From NCBI RefSeq assembly GCF_001643775.1, contig NZ_CP011402.1, positions 604,001-668,000 of the forward strand: a stretch of DNA of 64,000 nt, in the 5' to 3' direction. The notes under the pieces are model-generated. The model did not search any database. It saw only the letters and a list, made by a program, of their open reading frames with translations, and was not told the origin of the DNA. The stretch comes from Denitrobacterium detoxificans. Lineage in GTDB: Bacteria; Actinomycetota; Coriobacteriia; Coriobacteriales; Eggerthellaceae. The translations under genes were made by a program, and so were the position numbers. The number at the start of each line of letters is the position of its first letter. Position 1 is the stretch's first letter. This document shows positions 24,585 to 34,684 of the stretch, piece after piece.

Positions 24585-26264
24585 CTACGGCAGGATGAAG
24601 CTCAGAATGCCGGACTGCAGGAACACCAGGCAGCAGAGCACTACCAGGAAGCCCACGCTCCAGGGCAGAACGCTCTTCATGATGTCGGCTTCGCGCTCGT
24701 CGGTGGCAACGGCGGCGATGGCCAGCGACTGCGGGCTGATCATCTTGCCCACGACGCCACCCATGGTGTTGGCAGCCAGGAACAGGTCGGGCGTAACGTT
24801 CGCCAGGGCCGGGTTCGCCTGGGCTGCAGAGTACTGCAGGCTCGAGAACAGGGCGTTTGCGCTCGTGTCGCTGCCCGTAACGGCGGTGCCAACCCAGCCG
24901 AGCAGGGGAGAGATGAACGCGAACGCGGGGCCTGCGCCTGCCAGGAACTCGCCGATGCTGATGGTCTGGCCGCTGAAGTTCATCACGTAGGCCAGGGACA
25001 GAACCAGCACGATGGTAAGGGCGGAGAAGCGCATGCGATAGCACGTCTTGCCCAGTTCCTGCACGGCTGCGCCCATCGACATCTGGTAGCGGCCCTTTTC
25101 GTTGAAGATCGTGTAGATGAGAGCCGAAATCATGCCAGCAACGAGCAGCATGGTGCCGGGCGTGGAGAGCAGGTTGAGAGTGAACGTGGTGCCCGGGTCC
25201 TTGCCGGCAGCGGAAAGGATGGTGCCACCCGAAATGACGGGCCAGGCGATCTTGATGTCGGTGGAGGAGAGCAGCGAGGGAATGCCCAGCTTGCAGATGC
25301 CGAATACCAGAACGACAACGATGTAGGGAACGAGCGCCATGAAGATGCGGGTGCCGTTCAGCTCGCTAGCGGCTTCTGCCGTTACGGGCGGCAGACCGAA
25401 GTCCTTGCGCACTGCTTCGACGCCACGGGGCTTCCAGAAGCGCATGAACGCAACGAGCGCTGCCATGGACACGAGTGCGGCTACGACGTCGGTGAGCTCG
25501 TAGGCGAAGTGGTTGGAGCACCACCACTGCGTGATGGCGAAGGAGCCACCCACGACCATGGCGGGAATCCAGCATTCACGTGCGCCGCGCTTGCCGTCGA
25601 GGATGATGACGAGCAGCAGCGGTACGGACAGTGCGAACAGGGGAGCCTGATAGCCAACGATGGCGGCAACGTGCTGGGCGGTAGCGCTTGCAACGGAAGC
25701 ATCGCCACCGGCAACCATGTTGCCAGCCGTGGTGATGGGCGTTGCCACGGCGCCGTACGCAACGGGAGCCGTGTTGGCCAGCATAACGGCCAGGGCGGCA
25801 CGCTTGGGCTTTACGCCCAGGGCAAGAATCATGGTTGCCGTAATGGCGATGGGGGCGCCGAAGCCAGCCAGGGCTTCCAGCAGACCGCCAAAGCTGAAGG
25901 CGATGAGCATGGCCTGGATGCGGATGTCGCCGCCGCCAACCTTGTCGAAGAACCTGCGCAGGTCCTCGCTGCGGCCCGAGCGGACCGTAACCTCGTAGAA
26001 CCAAACGGCAAGAAGAATGATGTATACGATGGGGAATGCGCCGAACGCAGCACCCTGCGTGGCGGAAATAAGGGCGTAGCCAATGGGCATCTGGAATGCC
26101 ACGACGGCAACGATGAGGGCCGCGACCAACGCCACAGCGGCCGAGATGTGAGCCTTTGCCTTTACCCCAATGAGCATGACGAAGAACGTAAGCAGGGGCA
26201 CGCAGGCTACAAGAGCGGAAAGGCCCAGATTGCCTGCAACCGGATCGGTTAACGCTTGAAACAT
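24585..26264 (-). CDS. lldP: L-lactate permease family protein
   Basis: 559 residues, about 12-14 membrane helices, LctP family, lactate/H+ symport. Family stretches include FGAPIAITATMILALGVKPKRAA, ANTAPVAYGAVATPI, SPLLGWVGTAVTGSDTSANALFSSLQ and APDLFLAANTMGGV-like (here VTPDLFLAANTMGGVVGKMISPQSLAIA). ATG at 26264 (MFQALTDP) is chosen over the TTG six bases earlier. SD is weak (GAGAAAG). Single gene on the minus strand with its own terminator, the first gene of the block that separates dxr from rseP. Confidence 0.93.
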   Translation of the reverse strand: MFQALTDPVAGNLGLSALVACVPLLTFFVMLIGVKAKAHISAAVALVAALIVAVVAFQMPIGYALISATQGAAFGAFPIVYIILLAVWFYEVTVRSGRSEDLRRFFDKVGGGDIRIQAMLIAFSFGGLLEALAGFGAPIAITATMILALGVKPKRAALAVMLANTAPVAYGAVATPITTAGNMVAGGDASVASATAQHVAAIVGYQAPLFALSVPLLLVIILDGKRGARECWIPAMVVGGSFAITQWWCSNHFAYELTDVVAALVSMAALVAFMRFWKPRGVEAVRKDFGLPPVTAEAASELNGTRIFMALVPYIVVVLVFGICKLGIPSLLSSTDIKIAWPVISGGTILSAAGKDPGTTFTLNLLSTPGTMLLVAGMISALIYTIFNEKGRYQMSMGAAVQELGKTCYRMRFSALTIVLVLSLAYVMNFSGQTISIGEFLAGAGPAFAFISPLLGWVGTAVTGSDTSANALFSSLQYSAAQANPALANVTPDLFLAANTMGGVVGKMISPQSLAIAAVATDEREADIMKSVLPWSVGFLVVLCCLVFLQSGILSFILP

Positions 26265-26270
26265 AAACAA

Positions 26271-26787
26271 ACTTTCTCGAAAACTGCACTACCACGCGCA
26301 GCAGAGGGGGCGTTGCGCGTGGGGGTAATACTATCGTTAGCCCTTTTTTGCAACCCACTCTTTGCGGTCAGCGGTGGAAATCGTCCGATGTGCGTTACCA
26401 CACATTTTCAGTTTTGTGTAAAGAATCTGGAGAGTGGAGGAATTATGTCGCTATTCGGAGAGTAAGGAAGTCGCATTACCTGCATAGGAAATAGGTGCCT
26501 GTGGGCTTATGAAAAGCATGGATTACGCCCTCTGCGACCCATTCAATTTGCTCGCATATCATGCTCTATCAGAAGTGGAAATAATATCTATCTGGGTAAT
26601 CAATAGTAGCACCCTTCGTGCTATCCCCTTTTGGGGACGCGCGTGAGAAAAATAATACCGTTGATGCGATTCCCCCTTTCGTTACCTTGCCGTATAAATC
26701 CCTTCGACACTTTTGGGCGCACTATGCCGTGGTGCGCTTTGAGTGGAAAGAGAAGGTAAGACGAGAAGAAGCAAAGGAAGGGAAAGC
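26271..26787 (+). other. Intergenic region / probable leader of the fdn operon
   Basis: 517 bases without a long gene. It holds an 18-base TTACCACACA/TTGTGTAA inverted repeat near 26396-26421, a six-codon ORF with a strong SD (26445-26465), a hairpin TAGCAC/GTGCTA (26607-26623) and directly after it CCCC-TTTT-GGGG (26625-26636). A promoter for fdnG must lie here but I cannot place it with confidence. Confidence 0.5.
26445..26465 (+). CDS. Six-codon ORF with strong ribosome binding site (possible leader peptide)
   Basis: GTGGAGGAATT immediately precedes ATG TCG CTA TTC GGA GAG TAA (MSLFGE). The SD and spacing are better than those of several real genes in the window. No codon run for a single amino acid, so a classical attenuation peptide is not evident. 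Confidence 0.25.
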   Translation: MSLFGE

Positions 26788-29700
26788 ATGGATCTAACGA
26801 GACGTAGCTTTTTCAAGGCCTCTGCGCTGGCGCTAGCCGGCTCTATGGCCTATGAGCTCTCGTCAGCTTCCGAAGCATTCGCCATGGATGCCGACGATAG
26901 CTGGAAACTCGTGAACACCGAGGAATACACCAACATCTGCTGCTATTGCTCTGGCGGCTGCGGTGTCATCTGCTCGGTTCGCGACGGCGAGCTCATCAAC
27001 ATCGAGGGTGACCCCGATCATGTCATCAACGAAGGTGGCCTGTGCCCGAAGGGTGCGACCATGTTCCAGCTCATCAAGGTCGTTGACGACAAGACCGGCG
27101 AGATCATCCCGAACCCCAATCGCGTGTACAACCCCATGGTGCGCCGCCCGTACTCCACGGAGTGGGAAGAAATCACCTGGGAAGAGGCAATCGACGAGAT
27201 CTGCCGCCACGTGAAGGATACGCGTGACCAGTACTTCATCGAGAAGGATGAAGACGGCAAGACGGTCAACCGTCTGGAGGCCATTGGCCACCTGGGCGGC
27301 TCTCAGCAGAATTCCGAGGAAGAATACCTCATCCTGAAGTTCATGCGTTCGCTTGGCCTGGTGGCGGTTGATAACCAGGCTCGAGTTTGACACAGCTCTA
27401 CGGTTGCCGGTCTGGCACCTTCATTCGGTCGTGGCTCCATGACGAGCCACTGGGAAGACTTTGCTAACGCTGATGTCATCCTCACCTGCGGTTCCAACAA
27501 CGCAGAGAACCATCCCGTTTCCATGAAATGGGTCAATCGCGCCCTCGATGCTGGCGCGAAGTGGATCGTCGTCGACCCGCGCTACACGCGTTCGGCCGCC
27601 CTTTCCGACTTGTACTGCCCCATCCGCTCCGGTACGGACATCGCCTTCTACGGCGGCATGATCAACTACATCCTGGAGCATGACAAGTGGCAGCACGAGT
27701 ACTGCCTCAACTACACCAATATCTCTTACCTGATCAATCCTGACTTTAGCTTCGATCCCACCACGGGCGAGTTCACGGGCTGGGATGAGTCCTCGAAATC
27801 CTACGTCACCACCACGTGGGGCTATCAGACGGATTCCGAGACCGAATGGGACACCTCCGAGACCGGCACCTACAGCTGGGTTTCGAAGGACGGCGTGCCC
27901 CACTTCGACACTCCCACGCTGAAGACCCCCAAGAAGGACCCCACGCTGCAGGATCCCAACTGCGTGTACCAGGTGATGAAGGAGCATTACTCCCGCTACA
28001 CCATCGACACCGTTGCCAGCATCTGCGGCATGGACGCCGAGACGCTCGAGCAGGTTTACGAGCTGTACACCAGCACGGGCGAAGCCGGCAAGGCCGGTAC
28101 CATCCTGTACGCCATTGGCCAGACGCAGCATCACTACGGCGCTAACAACGCTCGCGCGATGTGCATCGTCCAGCTGCTGCTGGGCAACATCGGCGTTCCT
28201 GGTGGTGGCCTGAACGCCCTGCGTGGCGAGCCGAACGTACAGGGCTGCACGGACATGTGCATCATGCCCGCCGACCTGCCCGGCTACCTGCATTGGCCCG
28301 ACGCGGACAGCACGCCCACGCTGGCCGACTGGTGCGCTCACGAGACCTACTCCGACGGCTACTACACCAACAAGCCCAAGTTCATGGTGAGCTTCCTGAA
28401 GAGCTGGTTCGGCGAGAACGCCACGTTCGACAACGATTATGGCTATGGCTGGCTGCCCAAGGTCCACAAGCCCGGCAACTGGACGAGCATCCGTACCTTC
28501 GAGCACATGGCCGAGGGCACGATGAAGGGCTACTTCGCCCTGGGTCAGAACCCGGCTCACTCCGGTGGCAACACCAAGTCCATCCGTCAGAGCCTGGCGA
28601 ACCTGGATTGGCTGGTGAACGCCGACATCGTCATGACGGAAACTGGCAGCTTCTGGGATGCGCCCGACATGGACGCCACCAAGATCGGCACGGAATGCTA
28701 CTTCCTGCCCGTTGCCTCCATCGTGGAGAAGCCCGGTACCATCCTGAACTCCGGCCGTCTGATGCAGTGGCGCCAGAAGGCCATCGAGCCGCAGGGAGAT
28801 ACCAAGACCGACCTGCAGATCATGAACCTGCTGCACAAGAAGATGGTCGAGCTCTACGACAAGGAAGGCGGCGTCTGCCCCGAGCCCATCACGAAGGTCA
28901 AGTGGGACTACGAGACCGATGGCGAAGCGGACTTCCGCAAGGTTGCCTGGGAGCTCAACGGCTATAACGTGGCCACCACCGACTTCGACAAGAATCAGCC
29001 CGACCTGCTGTCCGGCTTCGCGAAGCTGGCAGCTGACGGTTCCACCGCCTGCGGCATCTGGATCTACAGCGGCTTCTACAACAACAACGATGCTCCGCTC
29101 GACCCGGCTCAGCAGCCTGTGGCACGTCGTGGCCAGGACGACCCCGGCAACATTTATCTGCATCCGAAGTGGGCATTCAGCTGGCCCGCAAACCGCCGTA
29201 TCATCTACAACCGCGCGTCTGCCGACATGAACGGCCAGCCGTGGAACCCCGATAAGGTGGCCGTGAAGTGGGATAGCGCAAGCAACTCCTGGATCACGAA
29301 CGACGTGCCCGACTTCGGTGCTACCAAGACCGACGCCAGCGGCGCAACGGTTCAGGTCGAGCCGAACAACAAGGCATTCATCATGCGCTGGGAACAGAAC
29401 GCGTGTCTGTTCAGCAGCGGCATGAAGGACATGCCCCTGCCCGAGTTCTACGAGCCCTATGAGAGCCCCACGGACAACATCCTGAACGGCCGCAACGAGT
29501 CCCCGATGATTCAGTTCGCGGAGGACCCGAGCGTCAAGCGCGGCGATCGCAGCGAGTATCCCATCGTTGCCACCACGTACTCCGTCACGGAGCACTGGCA
29601 GACCGGTGGCCAGACGCATTGCTGTCCTGCGCTGAACGAAGCTCAGCCGAAGCAGTTCTGCGAGATCAGCGAGGAGCTGGCAGCCGAAAAGGGCATCAAG

Positions 29701-29949
29701 AACGGCGACATGGTTCGCATCTGGAACAACCGTGGCGACATCAAGATGTACGCGATGGTTACCCGTCGTCTGGTTCCGCTGCAGGTTAACGGTGAGACCG
29801 TGCACGAGATCGGCATGATCCACCACTGGGGCTGGGCCAACACCTTCACGGGCAGCGATCTGACCAACGATCTGACGCCCAACGTTGGTGACCCGAACAG
29901 CTTCATTCCGGAATACAAGGCGTTCCTCGTGAACATCGAGAAGGCATAA
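26788..29949 (+). CDS. fdnG: Selenocysteine-containing, TAT-exported formate dehydrogenase large subunit (FdnG/FdoG type)
   Basis: 1,053 residues read through TGA 27388-27390 (Sec201; NQARV-Sec-HSSTVAGL). The twin-arginine signal TRRSFFKASALALAG starts at residue 4, so the enzyme faces the outside of the membrane. A 4Fe-4S site CCYCSGGCGVIC follows (near 50), then the molybdenum/tungsten bis-PGD domains. Start ATG 26788 follows AAGGAAGGGAAAGC; the upstream in-frame ATG at 26743 would bury the TAT signal behind 15 residues. It is co-transcribed with fdnH, fdnI and fdhE and would feed electrons from formate to the quinone pool. Confidence 0.96.
27388..27419 (+). promoter_or_regulatory. SECIS element in fdnG
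   Basis: GGT(T)GCC (27402-27408) pairs with GGCACC (27414-27419) around GGTCT (27409-27413), with one bulged T. Loop, bulge and the 22-base distance from the TGA match the E. coli fdhF element. Confidence 0.93.
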
Positions 29950-29963
29950 GGAGGGAAACGATA

Positions 29964-30854
29964 ATGAGCGACAAGGCTATTCTGTTTGACTCGTCCAAGT
30001 GCACTGGCTGCAAGGGCTGCCAGGTGGCTTGCAAGACGTGGAACAATCTCCCTTCCAGCCTGGAATACAACGCCGGCGAGTTCACCGGTTCGCTGCAGAA
30101 CCCCATCGACCTGAACGGCACCACGCGCCGCATCGTCACCTACAACGAGGCGGACAATGGCAAGAAGTATGGCGTGAACTGGGCATTTGGTCAGCGTGCT
30201 TGCATGCACTGCGACAACCCCAGCTGCGTTTCCGTATGCCCCAGCGGCTGCCTCTCGGTGGACGAGTCCACTGGCTTCGTCACCGTTGACGAGGACAAGT
30301 GCATCGGCTGCCAGTACTGCCGCAGCGCCTGCCCGTTCGACGTACCGCGCCACACGGGCGTGAACGTCGTGGGTGGCGGCATCGTGGTGAACAAGTGCAC
30401 CGGCTGCGTGGACCGCATCAAGCAGGGCCGCCAGCCCGCTTGCGTGACCACCTGCCAGCCTGGCGCGCTGCAGTTCGGCGACCGCGACGAGATGCTCGCA
30501 ATTGCGCACGAGCGCGTTGAGAAGCTCAAGGCCAAGGGCTTTGCGGATGCCCGCGTGTACGGCGAGACCGAAGTGGGCGGCACGCACCAGATCATGGTGC
30601 TGAAGTACCCCATCTCGCAGTACGAGCTGCCCGAGAACCCCGAGCGCAACGGCCTGGTCGACGCCCTTGGCTTCATGAAGCCGCTCACGGGCGTGGGCGC
30701 CGCCGCTCTCGTTGCCGGCCTGGGCCTGTCGTTCCTCACGGGCGTTGGCTACAAGCGTCACGAGATGCGCTATGACGAGAAGGCTCACGACGTCATCGAC
30801 GTCGAGACCGGCGAGGTTATCAAGCACATCGACAAGGAAGCTGGTGAGCGATAA
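29964..30854 (+). CDS. fdnH: Formate dehydrogenase iron-sulfur subunit
   Basis: 296 residues. Four 4Fe-4S motifs: CTGCKGCQVAC (near 13), CMHCDNPSCVSVCP (near 80), CIGCQYCRSACP (near 113) and CTGCVDRIKQGRQPACVTTCQ (residues 145-165). One membrane helix near the C-terminus (about 235-257) anchors it, followed by a charged tail. It relays electrons from FdnG to FdnI. AAGGAGGGAAACG precedes ATG, 14 bases after fdnG; its stop overlaps the next start. Confidence 0.95.
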   Translation: MSDKAILFDSSKCTGCKGCQVACKTWNNLPSSLEYNAGEFTGSLQNPIDLNGTTRRIVTYNEADNGKKYGVNWAFGQRACMHCDNPSCVSVCPSGCLSVDESTGFVTVDEDKCIGCQYCRSACPFDVPRHTGVNVVGGGIVVNKCTGCVDRIKQGRQPACVTTCQPGALQFGDRDEMLAIAHERVEKLKAKGFADARVYGETEVGGTHQIMVLKYPISQYELPENPERNGLVDALGFMKPLTGVGAAALVAGLGLSFLTGVGYKRHEMRYDEKAHDVIDVETGEVIKHIDKEAGER

Positions 30855-31546
30855 TGGCAACCAAACGTTATATCAAGCGCCATTCGCTGCAGACGCGCGT
30901 CACCCATGGCATCGTCGTGTTCAGCTGCATCTGGCTCATGATCAGCGGCCTGTTCGTGTTCGTTCCCGCACTTGCCGCGTGGAACCCCGGTCTGGCCCAG
31001 GGCATGCGCATCAGCCACCGCGTGGTGGGCTGCATCTTCATCCTGGCTCCCATCGTGAGCGCCATTGCCGCTCCCGGCGGGTTCAAGGAGTTCCTGGCCA
31101 AGTACTTCACCAAGTGGACCAAGGAAGACGTCGAGTTCGTCTTGAAGTTCGTGCCCTACATGCTTGGGCCGAAACGCGTCCACATGCCCGACCAGGACGA
31201 AGTGAAGAGCGGTCAGCGTATTGCCGATGGTATGCTCATCCTGGGTGGCATCCTCATGGCCATCTCCGGTGTGGTTCTGTGGCTGGGCACGAGCGTGTTC
31301 AACGTCGATGCGGGTACGCTGCAGGTCATGCGTTTCATCCACGACCTGTTCTTCCTGCTGCTCGTGATTTTCGTCGTCGCCCACATCTATCTGGGTGCTG
31401 GCGTATTCCAGCCCTATCGCGGTACCATTAAGCTGATGTTCGGCAAGGGCGAAGTCGCCGAGTCCGACGCTCTGTACCACTGGGGCTTCTGGGCCCGTAA
31501 GGAAATCGAAGACGGCAAGAACGTCGTCGTTCGGGAAGAGAAGTAG
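30854..31546 (+). CDS. fdnI: Formate dehydrogenase cytochrome b subunit
   Basis: 230 residues with four membrane helices, family of FdnI/FdoI di-haem cytochrome b556. Candidate haem-ligand histidines lie in QTRVTHGIVVFSC (helix 1), RISHRVVGCIF (helix 2) and MRFIHDLFFLLLVIFVVAHIYLG (helix 4; given in two parts: MRFIHDLFFLLL and VIFVVAHIYLG). It passes electrons to menaquinone. The ATG overlaps the fdnH stop (ATAATGG), so the two are coupled. Confidence 0.93.
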   Translation: MATKRYIKRHSLQTRVTHGIVVFSCIWLMISGLFVFVPALAAWNPGLAQGMRISHRVVGCIFILAPIVSAIAAPGGFKEFLAKYFTKWTKEDVEFVLKFVPYMLGPKRVHMPDQDEVKSGQRIADGMLILGGILMAISGVVLWLGTSVFNVDAGTLQVMRFIHDLFFLLLVIFVVAHIYLGAGVFQPYRGTIKLMFGKGEVAESDALYHWGFWARKEIEDGKNVVVREEK

Positions 31547-31549
31547 TTT

Positions 31550-32458
31550 ATGGATCTGAAGCTTGTTCACGAAGCCGTAGAGGCATATGCCAACGATGCC
31601 GAGGCGGCAGACCGGGCACGGCTTGAGTTCTTCGAAGGGCTCTTCGCGATTCAGCAGGAGCAGGCGGACCTCGTAGCTGCGGAATGTGGCTACGAGGCGC
31701 CCGCCGCCGAAGACGCCGGCGCCTGGTACTGGGAAGGCGAGGCCGCTCTGGCCCATGCCCCCATCTCCATCGACGCCGCGTCGTTTTCGGGCTTTGCCGC
31801 GAAGGTCGCCGCCTACATGGCCGAGCACGCGGGTTTTGCCGAGCAGGCAGCCGCGGCGCTCGCTGCGTACGACTGGGAAGCGTTCTGCCAGAAGGCCGAC
31901 CTTTCCCTGGCGGGACGTGACCCCATGGCGTTCCTGGAGGACTTCCTGGTGCGCATCGACGAGTTCGACGTTCCCGCCGAACTGCCCGCCAATGTGGCGG
32001 CGCTCGTCGTTCGCGCTGCGTTGCGTCCCTATCTGCAGGTTGCCCAGGAAGCCGTCATGGCTGCTCTGGGCGACGAGGTGAACCGTCGTGCGGGCGATGC
32101 CCCCGTGGCTTGCCCCGTGTGTGGTACGCCCGCCGGTGCCTCCATCGTTCACGATGGTGGCGCGCAGGGTGCCAGCGGCCGCGAGCAGTTCTGCTCGTCG
32201 TGCGGCTGCCAGTGGCCCTACGAGCGCATTCGCTGCGGCGTGTGCGGCCAGAAGAACCAGGGTCACCTGCATTACTTCCACATCGAGGGCGATTCGGCCC
32301 ATCGTCTGCAGAAGTGCGACGATTGCGGCCAGTACGAGCGCGTGGTGTTCCAAAGCGACATCAAGACCGCTCCCTGCATGGATGTGGAAGACGTGGTCAT
32401 GGCGCGCCTCGATCATGTGGCGCTCGACCCGCGCTTTCGCGTAGAGAAAGAGGCATAG
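31550..32458 (+). CDS. fdhE: Formate dehydrogenase maturation protein FdhE
   Basis: 302 residues. An alanine-rich helical N-terminal domain is followed by the rubredoxin-like zinc/iron region with four CxxC motifs: CPVCGTPAG, CSSCGCQWPYERIRC, CGVCGQKN and CDDCGQYER. FdhE is needed for TAT-exported formate dehydrogenases, probably as a check before export. Three bases after fdnI, fourth gene of the operon. Clear family member. Confidence 0.93.
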   Translation: MDLKLVHEAVEAYANDAEAADRARLEFFEGLFAIQQEQADLVAAECGYEAPAAEDAGAWYWEGEAALAHAPISIDAASFSGFAAKVAAYMAEHAGFAEQAAAALAAYDWEAFCQKADLSLAGRDPMAFLEDFLVRIDEFDVPAELPANVAALVVRAALRPYLQVAQEAVMAALGDEVNRRAGDAPVACPVCGTPAGASIVHDGGAQGASGREQFCSSCGCQWPYERIRCGVCGQKNQGHLHYFHIEGDSAHRLQKCDDCGQYERVVFQSDIKTAPCMDVEDVVMARLDHVALDPRFRVEKEA

Positions 32459-32461
32459 CGT

Positions 32462-33676
32462 ATGCGCATTCTGCATATCACTGCTCAAAAGCCCGATAGC
32501 ACGGGCAGTGGCGTGTATCTTGCAGAACTCGTTCGCGGGTTCGCTCGCATGGGGGCGGAGCAGGCCGTTGTGGCCGGCATCGCTCCCGGCGAGCGCCCCT
32601 CTTTTCCGCAGGGCGTGCTCTTCCGCCCCGTGGTGTTCCAAACCGAAGAGCTTCCGTTCCCCGTGGTGGGTATGAGCGACGTGATGCCGTACGAGGCCAC
32701 GCGCTACCGCGACCTCACGCCGCTTATGGTCACCCAGTTCAAGGACGCCTTCAACCGGGCGTTCGATGACGTGCTGGAAACCTTCCAGCCCGATTTGGTC
32801 ATTTGCCACCACCTGTATTTGGTGTGTGCTGTCATGGCGCATCGCGATTGGTCGTGCCCCATTGCGGCCGTGAGCCACAGCACCGACATTCGCCAGATGC
32901 GCCAGATTCCGCTCGAGCGCGACTACATCCGCGCGGGCGTGGCGCGCCTCGATCACGTGCTTGCCCTGCACGACGCCCAGGCCAACGACATCGTCGAGGT
33001 CTATGGCATTCCGCGTGAGCGCATCACCGTGGTGGGTACGGGCTACAATGCCCAGGTGTTTTCGCCGGGTGACGCCAGGCGCCGCTCCGACGGCACGCTC
33101 CGCATTGCCTACGTGGGGAAGATCTGGAGGAAGAAGGGCGTATCGCAGTTGCTCAACGCCCTCAACTGCCTCGATAGGAACTGGCTTTCGGAATCCGACG
33201 AATACGACCATGTGGAGGTCCACTTGGTTGGCGGGTATAGCGACAAGGCGGAATACGACCACATCGTCGCGCAATCGCATTCCTGCTCCGCCGAAGTTGT
33301 CTTCGAGGGGAAGGTATCGCAGGACCATCTTGTCTCGCTGTATCGTTCGTCCGACGTGTTCGTGCTTCCCTCGTTTTACGAAGGCTTGCCCCTAGTGGTC
33401 ATCGAAGCGCTCGCTTGCGGTTGCACGGTTGTGGTAACCGATCTTCCGGGCATTCGTCCGTGGCTCCAGGCCTCGCTGCCCGGTGCGCCCGTGCTGTACG
33501 TGAAGCCTCCGCGCATGGTGGATGTCGATACGCCGTACGAGGGCGACCTTCCCGAATTCGAATACGATTTGGCGGCCGCTCTGGCCCAGGCGGCGGCAAT
33601 GCCGCATGCCGCATTCGACACCACGGCCGTGTCATGGGATGGGCTGTGCGCTCGCATCCGTGACGTGTTCGCGTAA
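32462..33676 (+). CDS. GT4-family glycosyltransferase
   Basis: 404 residues, GT-B fold. N-terminal acceptor domain begins MRILHITAQKPDSTGSGVYLAELV; the C-terminal nucleotide-sugar domain shows IAYVGKIWRKKGVSQLLNAL and the E-x7-E-type motif in PSFYEGLPLVVIEALACG. Only three bases separate it from fdhE, so it is co-transcribed with formate dehydrogenase genes, which is unexpected. No signal peptide or membrane helix. The sugar donor and acceptor are unknown. Followed by an 86-base gap before fdhD. Confidence 0.9.
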   Translation: MRILHITAQKPDSTGSGVYLAELVRGFARMGAEQAVVAGIAPGERPSFPQGVLFRPVVFQTEELPFPVVGMSDVMPYEATRYRDLTPLMVTQFKDAFNRAFDDVLETFQPDLVICHHLYLVCAVMAHRDWSCPIAAVSHSTDIRQMRQIPLERDYIRAGVARLDHVLALHDAQANDIVEVYGIPRERITVVGTGYNAQVFSPGDARRRSDGTLRIAYVGKIWRKKGVSQLLNALNCLDRNWLSESDEYDHVEVHLVGGYSDKAEYDHIVAQSHSCSAEVVFEGKVSQDHLVSLYRSSDVFVLPSFYEGLPLVVIEALACGCTVVVTDLPGIRPWLQASLPGAPVLYVKPPRMVDVDTPYEGDLPEFEYDLAAALAQAAAMPHAAFDTTAVSWDGLCARIRDVFA

Positions 33677-33762
33677 ATTGACTTTCCCCTGGTCCGCTCT
33701 GCTGCAATGCGCTATTATGTGCGCAGTTTCTGCTCAGCAGTGCTTTTACTTTAGGAGCGGCC

Positions 33763-34584
33763 ATGCAGGCCATAGATGCGTCTCACGATATTAACCAGCA
33801 GGAAGACCGTGCGTGCACGAACGTGTTCGCCGATGGTTCCCGCACCTCCACATCCACGCTTCTTCAAACCGAAAACGCCGTACGCGTCTTCGTGAATGGC
33901 GAACTTACCATGCGCCTCATGTGTTCGGCTGACCATCTGATCGAGCTCGTTTTGGGTCGCATGCGCACGGAGGATATGATCTCCTCGGTCGACGAGGTGG
34001 ACCAGATCATGGTGTGCGAACACGCAACGCGCGTGCTTGTGTATCTGAAGGACCGCGAGGCCAACGTCAATCACGAGCACGTGGATACCGTTGCCACGTG
34101 CTGCACGTTCAACAGCAATCTGAACAGCATGTTCGTGAAGGACGAAGAGCTTGTTCCGCTCGAGCCCATTCCCTGGACGGTCGACCAGGTGTTTGCTCTT
34201 TCGCGCAAGTTCGAAGAGGATACGCCCGCGCATCGCGCCACGTATGGCGCTCATAGCTGCTATTTGGCCCAGGGCGAAGAGATTCTTTATTGCTGTGAAG
34301 ACCTGGGCCGTCATAACGCATTCGACAAGGTGGTTGGCTGCGCCATGCGCGACGGGGTGGACCTTACGAAGTGCGTGGTGTTCACCAGTGGCCGTGTGCC
34401 CACCGACATGGTGGCGAAGGCCATTCGTGCGCATATTCCCATGCTTATTTCGAAAGCCGTTCCCACCGACCTTACGGTTGAGATGGCGTGCGCGTACGAC
34501 CTTACGCTTATTTGCAGCGCTCATTCCGATTCGTTCCGCGTGTTCAACGACCCGTTGGGCGTTGCCTCTGCCGATCGTTCGTAG
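33763..34584 (+). CDS. fdhD: Formate dehydrogenase accessory sulfurtransferase FdhD
   Basis: 273 residues. FdhD transfers sulfur from IscS/cysteine desulfurase to the Mo/W-bis-PGD cofactor of formate dehydrogenase. Family features are FVNGELTMRLMCSADHLIELVLGRM, the cysteine loop VATCCTFNSNLN (near residues 110-121, in place of the usual CxxC), EDLGRHNAFDKVVG and FTSGRVPTDMVAKA. (The first stretch is residues 45-69.) AGGAGCGGCC precedes the ATG; a TATTAT -10-like element lies at 33713-33718. It serves both formate dehydrogenases of the window. Confidence 0.9.
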   Translation: MQAIDASHDINQQEDRACTNVFADGSRTSTSTLLQTENAVRVFVNGELTMRLMCSADHLIELVLGRMRTEDMISSVDEVDQIMVCEHATRVLVYLKDREANVNHEHVDTVATCCTFNSNLNSMFVKDEELVPLEPIPWTVDQVFALSRKFEEDTPAHRATYGAHSCYLAQGEEILYCCEDLGRHNAFDKVVGCAMRDGVDLTKCVVFTSGRVPTDMVAKAIRAHIPMLISKAVPTDLTVEMACAYDLTLICSAHSDSFRVFNDPLGVASADRS

Positions 34585-34594
34585 CGCGGCGTTT

Positions 34595-34683
34595 CGCGAA
34601 CGGGGGATGGAGGCCTGTTCGCGTTGCTAGCATGGGGTTTGCCTTTGGCTTGCGTGAACAAACCTCCGTCCCCTGTTCACGCG
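34595..34683. repeat. REP-like paired palindrome, copy A
   Basis: Two hairpin-forming units: CGCGAACGGGGGATGGAGGC...GTTCGCG (34595-34623) and GCGTGAACAAACCTCCGTCC...GTTCACGC (34652-34682), in inverted orientation and also able to pair with each other. It fills the gap between fdhD and the LuxR gene. A second copy in opposite orientation is at 38181. Confidence 0.75.
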
Positions 34684-34684
34684 C

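Noticed and set aside
24423-26252. 609-codon plus-strand ORF over lldP
   Set aside because: Shadow of the lactate permease; composition is Gly/His/Asp-rich and lacks any motif, whereas the minus frame is a clear LctP protein.
27421-29826. 801-codon minus-strand ORF
   Set aside because: Antisense shadow of fdnG, produced by high G+C and few stop codons.
26788-29949. fdnG split by a stop codon, as a pseudogene
   Set aside because: Same reasoning: TGA at the active-site Sec position with a canonical SECIS.
30785-33328. 847-codon minus-strand ORF
   Set aside because: Shadow over fdnI, fdhE and the glycosyltransferase; no coherent domain.
33678-33718. TTGACT and TATTAT as an fdhD promoter
   Set aside because: The spacer is 29 bases, too long for a standard promoter; only the -10-like element remains plausible.
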